From the NCBI GenBank assembly GCA_002347815.1, contig DDXV01000016.1, positions 1-64,000 of the forward strand: a stretch of 64,000 nt of DNA, given 5' to 3'. Each line of letters begins with the position of its first letter. Positions within the stretch are counted from its first letter, which is position 1. This DNA comes from Syntrophaceae bacterium UBA2251. GTDB taxonomy: Bacteria; Desulfobacterota; Syntrophia; Syntrophales; UBA2251. Of the stretch, positions 61,626-64,000 are shown one piece after another. The notes beneath the pieces are model-generated. The model was not told the origin of the DNA, ran no database searches, and saw nothing but the letters and a program-made list of their open reading frames with translations. A program made the position numbers and the translations under genes.

Positions 61626-63713
61626 ATGATGAACATCGCCCTTCCCCCCTGGACCGGACCCGACGCGAACGAATCGTTCCTCAAACGGGAATGGCTCGAG
61701 ACCAACGGACGGGGGGGATACGCCTCCAGCACCCTGCTTAACTGCCATACCCGCAAATATCACGGGCTGCTCGTCGCGAACCTCGCATCTCCCCCGGGCC
61801 GGTATGTCCTGCTGTCCAAATTCGAGGACTCCCTGCGGCTGCGGAACCGGGAGATTTTTCTCTCCTGCCATCAGTACCCGGGGACCTTCTTTCCCGACGA
61901 GGTCCCGCTCCGGGAATTTATCCTGGACGATTATCCCTCGTTTCTTTACACGGCGGCCCTCCCCGGCCCGGGGACGGCCGCGGGAATCAAGGGGGACGCC
62001 CCGGCCGGCGGAACGATTCGCCTGCGCAAATCCATCCTGATGATCGACGGGGAGGATGCCGTCCTCGTCCGTTACGACCTGGAAGCCGGTCCGGCCGGCG
62101 CCGTGCTCCGCCTGAGACCCTTTCTCGCCTACCGGGGCCGGCACGAACTGAGCCGTCGGACCCCCTTCCTGCAGGCCGAGGTGCAGCCGGCGCCCAACGG
62201 ATTTTTCATGAACCCCTATCAGGGCATGCCCCCCCTGTATCTCCAGACCAACAGGAAGGGCCGCTTCATCGAGGCCCCCGTCTGGTATGAAAACTTCGAA
62301 TACGTCCGGGAGCAGGAACGGGGCTACGATTGGCATGAGGATTTGTTCACGCCCGGCATCCTCGAAGTGCCGATTCGCACCGGCCAGGCCATTCTCGTAC
62401 GCGCGGCGACGACGCCGGGCAACACGGCGCTGCACCGCCTCTGGCAGCGGGAAACGGGCGGGCGGCGAACGGCGGCGACGGAAGGGAAGGTTTCAGCGCC
62501 GGGAAGGACCGAACCCCCGCCCGGACCGGAGGATCCGTCCGCCGGCGGCCTGGCGGCCGAAGATTTTTCCTGCCGGGAGCGGCTTCTCAGGGCCGCCCGG
62601 CGCTTCCTCGTGACGACCCCGGCCGGCCGGCCGGCCGTGATCGCCGGCTATCCCTGGTTCGGAGACTGGGGTCGCGACACCCTCATCGCCCTGCCGGGGA
62701 TCGCCTTCTGCTGCGGCCGGCTGGAGGAAGGCGCCGCGATCCTGGACGCCCTGGGGGACCACGAACGGGACGGCCTCCTGCCCAATTATTTCTCCGAAGA
62801 CGAAAGCGATCCGCCCTACAACACGGTGGACGCCTCCCTGTGGTTTTTCTGGGCGGTTCAGCAGTACCTCCTTTACGGGGGAGACCCGGAACGCGTCCGC
62901 CTGAGGTTCTGGCCCGTCATGACGCGGATCCTGGCGCATTTTCTGGACGGCACGCGCCTGAACATCGGCATGGACGACCGGGGGTTGCTGCACGCCGGCG
63001 ACGGGAAGGACGCCCTCACGTGGATGGACGCCCAGGTCGAAGGCCGGCCGGTCACGCCGCGGGACGGCTGCGCCGTGGAGATCAATGCCCTGTGGTACAA
63101 CGCCCTCGCCTTCTCCGAACAGTTGTCCCACCGGTTCGGGAAGCAGGACATCGATCTCGAGGGCATGCTCCGCAAGATCCGCCAGTCGTTTCAGGATACC
63201 TTCTGGCTCGAGTCGGAACAGTACCTGGGCGACGTCTACGTCCGGGACCGGCTGGATCGGGCCATCCGCCCCAATCAGATCCTGGCCGTTTCCCTCCCCT
63301 TTTCGCCCCTGGACCCGTTCAAATGGAAGGCGGTGATGCGCACGGTGACCGACCACCTGCTCACGCCGTGCGGCCTGCGCACCCTTTCGCCGGAGGATCC
63401 CGCGTATCGGGGCGTTTACGGCGGCGATCCGGCCGCGCGGGACGGGGCGTACCACCAGGGGACGGTCTGGCCCTGGCTCCTCGGCCATTTCGGGGAGGCG
63501 ACCCTGCGGGTGGCCGAAGACCGGCCCGCCGCCCGGACGTTTCTCCTCAGGCATTTGCGTGCATTTCTGCGGGCGCACCTGCCCGAGGCGGGCGTGGGCG
63601 GCGTCTCCGAAATCTTCGGCGGAGACGCCCCTCACCATCCCGACGGCTGCATCGACCAGGCCTGGAGCGTGGGAGAACTGATCCGTCTCTACGATCTTCT
63701 GGCGCGGGGATAA
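61626..63713 (+). CDS. Glycogen debranching enzyme (amylo-alpha-1,6-glucosidase)
   Basis: A 695-residue enzyme of the prokaryotic/archaeal debranching type. The N-terminal domain starts with LKREWLETNGRGGYASSTLL and HTRKYHGLLVA. A (alpha/alpha)6 catalytic domain follows, with AGYPWFGDWGRDTLIALPG, which carries a conserved acidic pair, and YHQGTVWPWLLGHFGEA. A 30-residue Pro/Gly-rich insert (about 283-312) separates the domains. AAGGA precedes two adjacent ATGs (61626, 61629). Confidence 0.93.
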   Translation: MMNIALPPWTGPDANESFLKREWLETNGRGGYASSTLLNCHTRKYHGLLVANLASPPGRYVLLSKFEDSLRLRNREIFLSCHQYPGTFFPDEVPLREFILDDYPSFLYTAALPGPGTAAGIKGDAPAGGTIRLRKSILMIDGEDAVLVRYDLEAGPAGAVLRLRPFLAYRGRHELSRRTPFLQAEVQPAPNGFFMNPYQGMPPLYLQTNRKGRFIEAPVWYENFEYVREQERGYDWHEDLFTPGILEVPIRTGQAILVRAATTPGNTALHRLWQRETGGRRTAATEGKVSAPGRTEPPPGPEDPSAGGLAAEDFSCRERLLRAARRFLVTTPAGRPAVIAGYPWFGDWGRDTLIALPGIAFCCGRLEEGAAILDALGDHERDGLLPNYFSEDESDPPYNTVDASLWFFWAVQQYLLYGGDPERVRLRFWPVMTRILAHFLDGTRLNIGMDDRGLLHAGDGKDALTWMDAQVEGRPVTPRDGCAVEINALWYNALAFSEQLSHRFGKQDIDLEGMLRKIRQSFQDTFWLESEQYLGDVYVRDRLDRAIRPNQILAVSLPFSPLDPFKWKAVMRTVTDHLLTPCGLRTLSPEDPAYRGVYGGDPAARDGAYHQGTVWPWLLGHFGEATLRVAEDRPAARTFLLRHLRAFLRAHLPEAGVGGVSEIFGGDAPHHPDGCIDQAWSVGELIRLYDLLARG

Positions 63714-63783
63714 GGGCACCGGAACGCCAAACGTCAGGACGGTCACGGGCGCGCGGTCCCACGACCTTCTGGCGCGGGGATAA
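63691..63783 (+). repeat. 23-bp direct repeat pair at the 3' end of the debranching enzyme gene
   Basis: acgatcttctggcgcgggga+taa (63691-63713, coding the last residues and stop) recurs at 63761-63783 with one mismatch (22/23), exactly 70 bp downstream. It looks like a short local duplication. Confidence 0.6.
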
Positions 63784-63833
63784 CGGCCGGGCGGGAGGCC
63801 CTCCGCGCGCCGGCATCGGATGGCCCCGGACGC

Positions 63834-64000
63834 TCAGCGGGACTTCGCCAGTTCTCCGTACTTCCGGGTCACGACGAAGATCCCCTGGTCGAACATCTGG
63901 ATGGTCCGGTTGATGCTTTCCACCGCCTGATGCATGTCCAGCGTGGTCACGAAGACCACGTTGAAATCGGCAAAAAGCCAGATGTGGCGGCGGAGCAGGA
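63834..64000 (-). CDS. Unidentified protein, C-terminal fragment
   Basis: The last 54 codons of a minus-strand gene entering from the right edge. It ends TRKYGELAKSR with the stop TGA at 63836-63834. Visible sequence includes HIWLFADFNVVFVTTLDMHQ, then AVESINRTIQMFDQ. Strong codon bias supports coding. The family is not recognised. It is convergent with the debranching enzyme gene. Confidence 0.6.
   Translation of the reverse strand, partial: LLRRHIWLFADFNVVFVTTLDMHQAVESINRTIQMFDQGIFVVTRKYGELAKSR

Overview
The window is a GC-rich bacterial chromosome segment. Its gene content points to an anaerobic, fatty-acid-oxidising Desulfobacterota lineage of the Syntrophales/Syntrophobacterales kind. 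The evidence is many beta-oxidation enzymes, formate-tetrahydrofolate ligase, a membrane formate-dehydrogenase-type Fe-S/cytochrome b pair, and a probable selenoprotein. This taxonomic reading is inference, because no rRNA or marker tree is available. No tRNA, rRNA, CRISPR array or insertion sequence was seen.

Left edge (1-1512): the start of an unidentified gene, then a remnant of an outer-membrane beta-barrel gene broken by three frame changes. 1559-23720 is one long minus-strand gene train. In transcription order it holds: a PaaK-like CoA ligase; a truncated and frameshifted AMP ligase; 3-hydroxyacyl-CoA dehydrogenase; enoyl-CoA hydratase; a true thiolase; two thiolase-like proteins with two DUF35 Zn-ribbon/OB proteins (module 2); a 31-codon ORF; a CrtI-like FAD oxidoreductase; a second true thiolase; a second CrtI-like protein; a second two-plus-two thiolase-like/DUF35 set (module 1); an acyl-CoA dehydrogenase; a FAD-oxidoreductase pseudogene; a second 3-hydroxyacyl-CoA dehydrogenase; and two winged-helix Fe-S proteins. 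All four thiolase-like proteins lack the nucleophilic Cys and the active-site His of thiolases, which suggests aldolase-type C-C cleavage rather than thiolysis. This is the best candidate for an undescribed system.

23893-29795 is a second minus-strand set: a TetR regulator, two acyl-CoA dehydrogenases, a MaoC hydratase, a PP2C-like protein and a PHP-domain protein. A 14-bp palindrome over the tetR promoter recurs, nearly intact, upstream of the 23720 operon, so one regulator probably controls both sets.

29949-41851 is housekeeping and signalling: mdh, glmM, a NagB-family protein, DUF523/DUF1722, and a four-gene FHA / small Cys-rich ORF / PP2C / CHASE2-kinase neighbourhood. Next come a peroxiredoxin whose peroxidatic position is an in-frame UGA (candidate selenocysteine) followed by a SECIS-like hairpin, then fhs and an ACT-domain protein. 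42119-43969 encodes a Tat-exported Fe-S protein and a cytochrome b subunit without a catalytic subunit, behind a near-consensus promoter. 44043-50858 holds HPP, purL (PurS-PurL fusion), purQ, rnk and pyrG.

50855-57586 (minus) holds an unusually large GlmS-like protein with a 39-residue leader before its Cys, a GlmU-like left-handed beta-helix protein, a Fis-type regulator, a membrane protein and moaC. 57882-63713 (plus) holds comM, ilvE, lolA and a glycogen-debranching enzyme. Between ilvE and lolA lies a cluster of DnaA boxes spaced exactly 12 bp apart beside an AT-rich stretch. Genes are mainly minus-strand to its left and plus-strand to its right, so it is a candidate origin or DnaA-binding control site.
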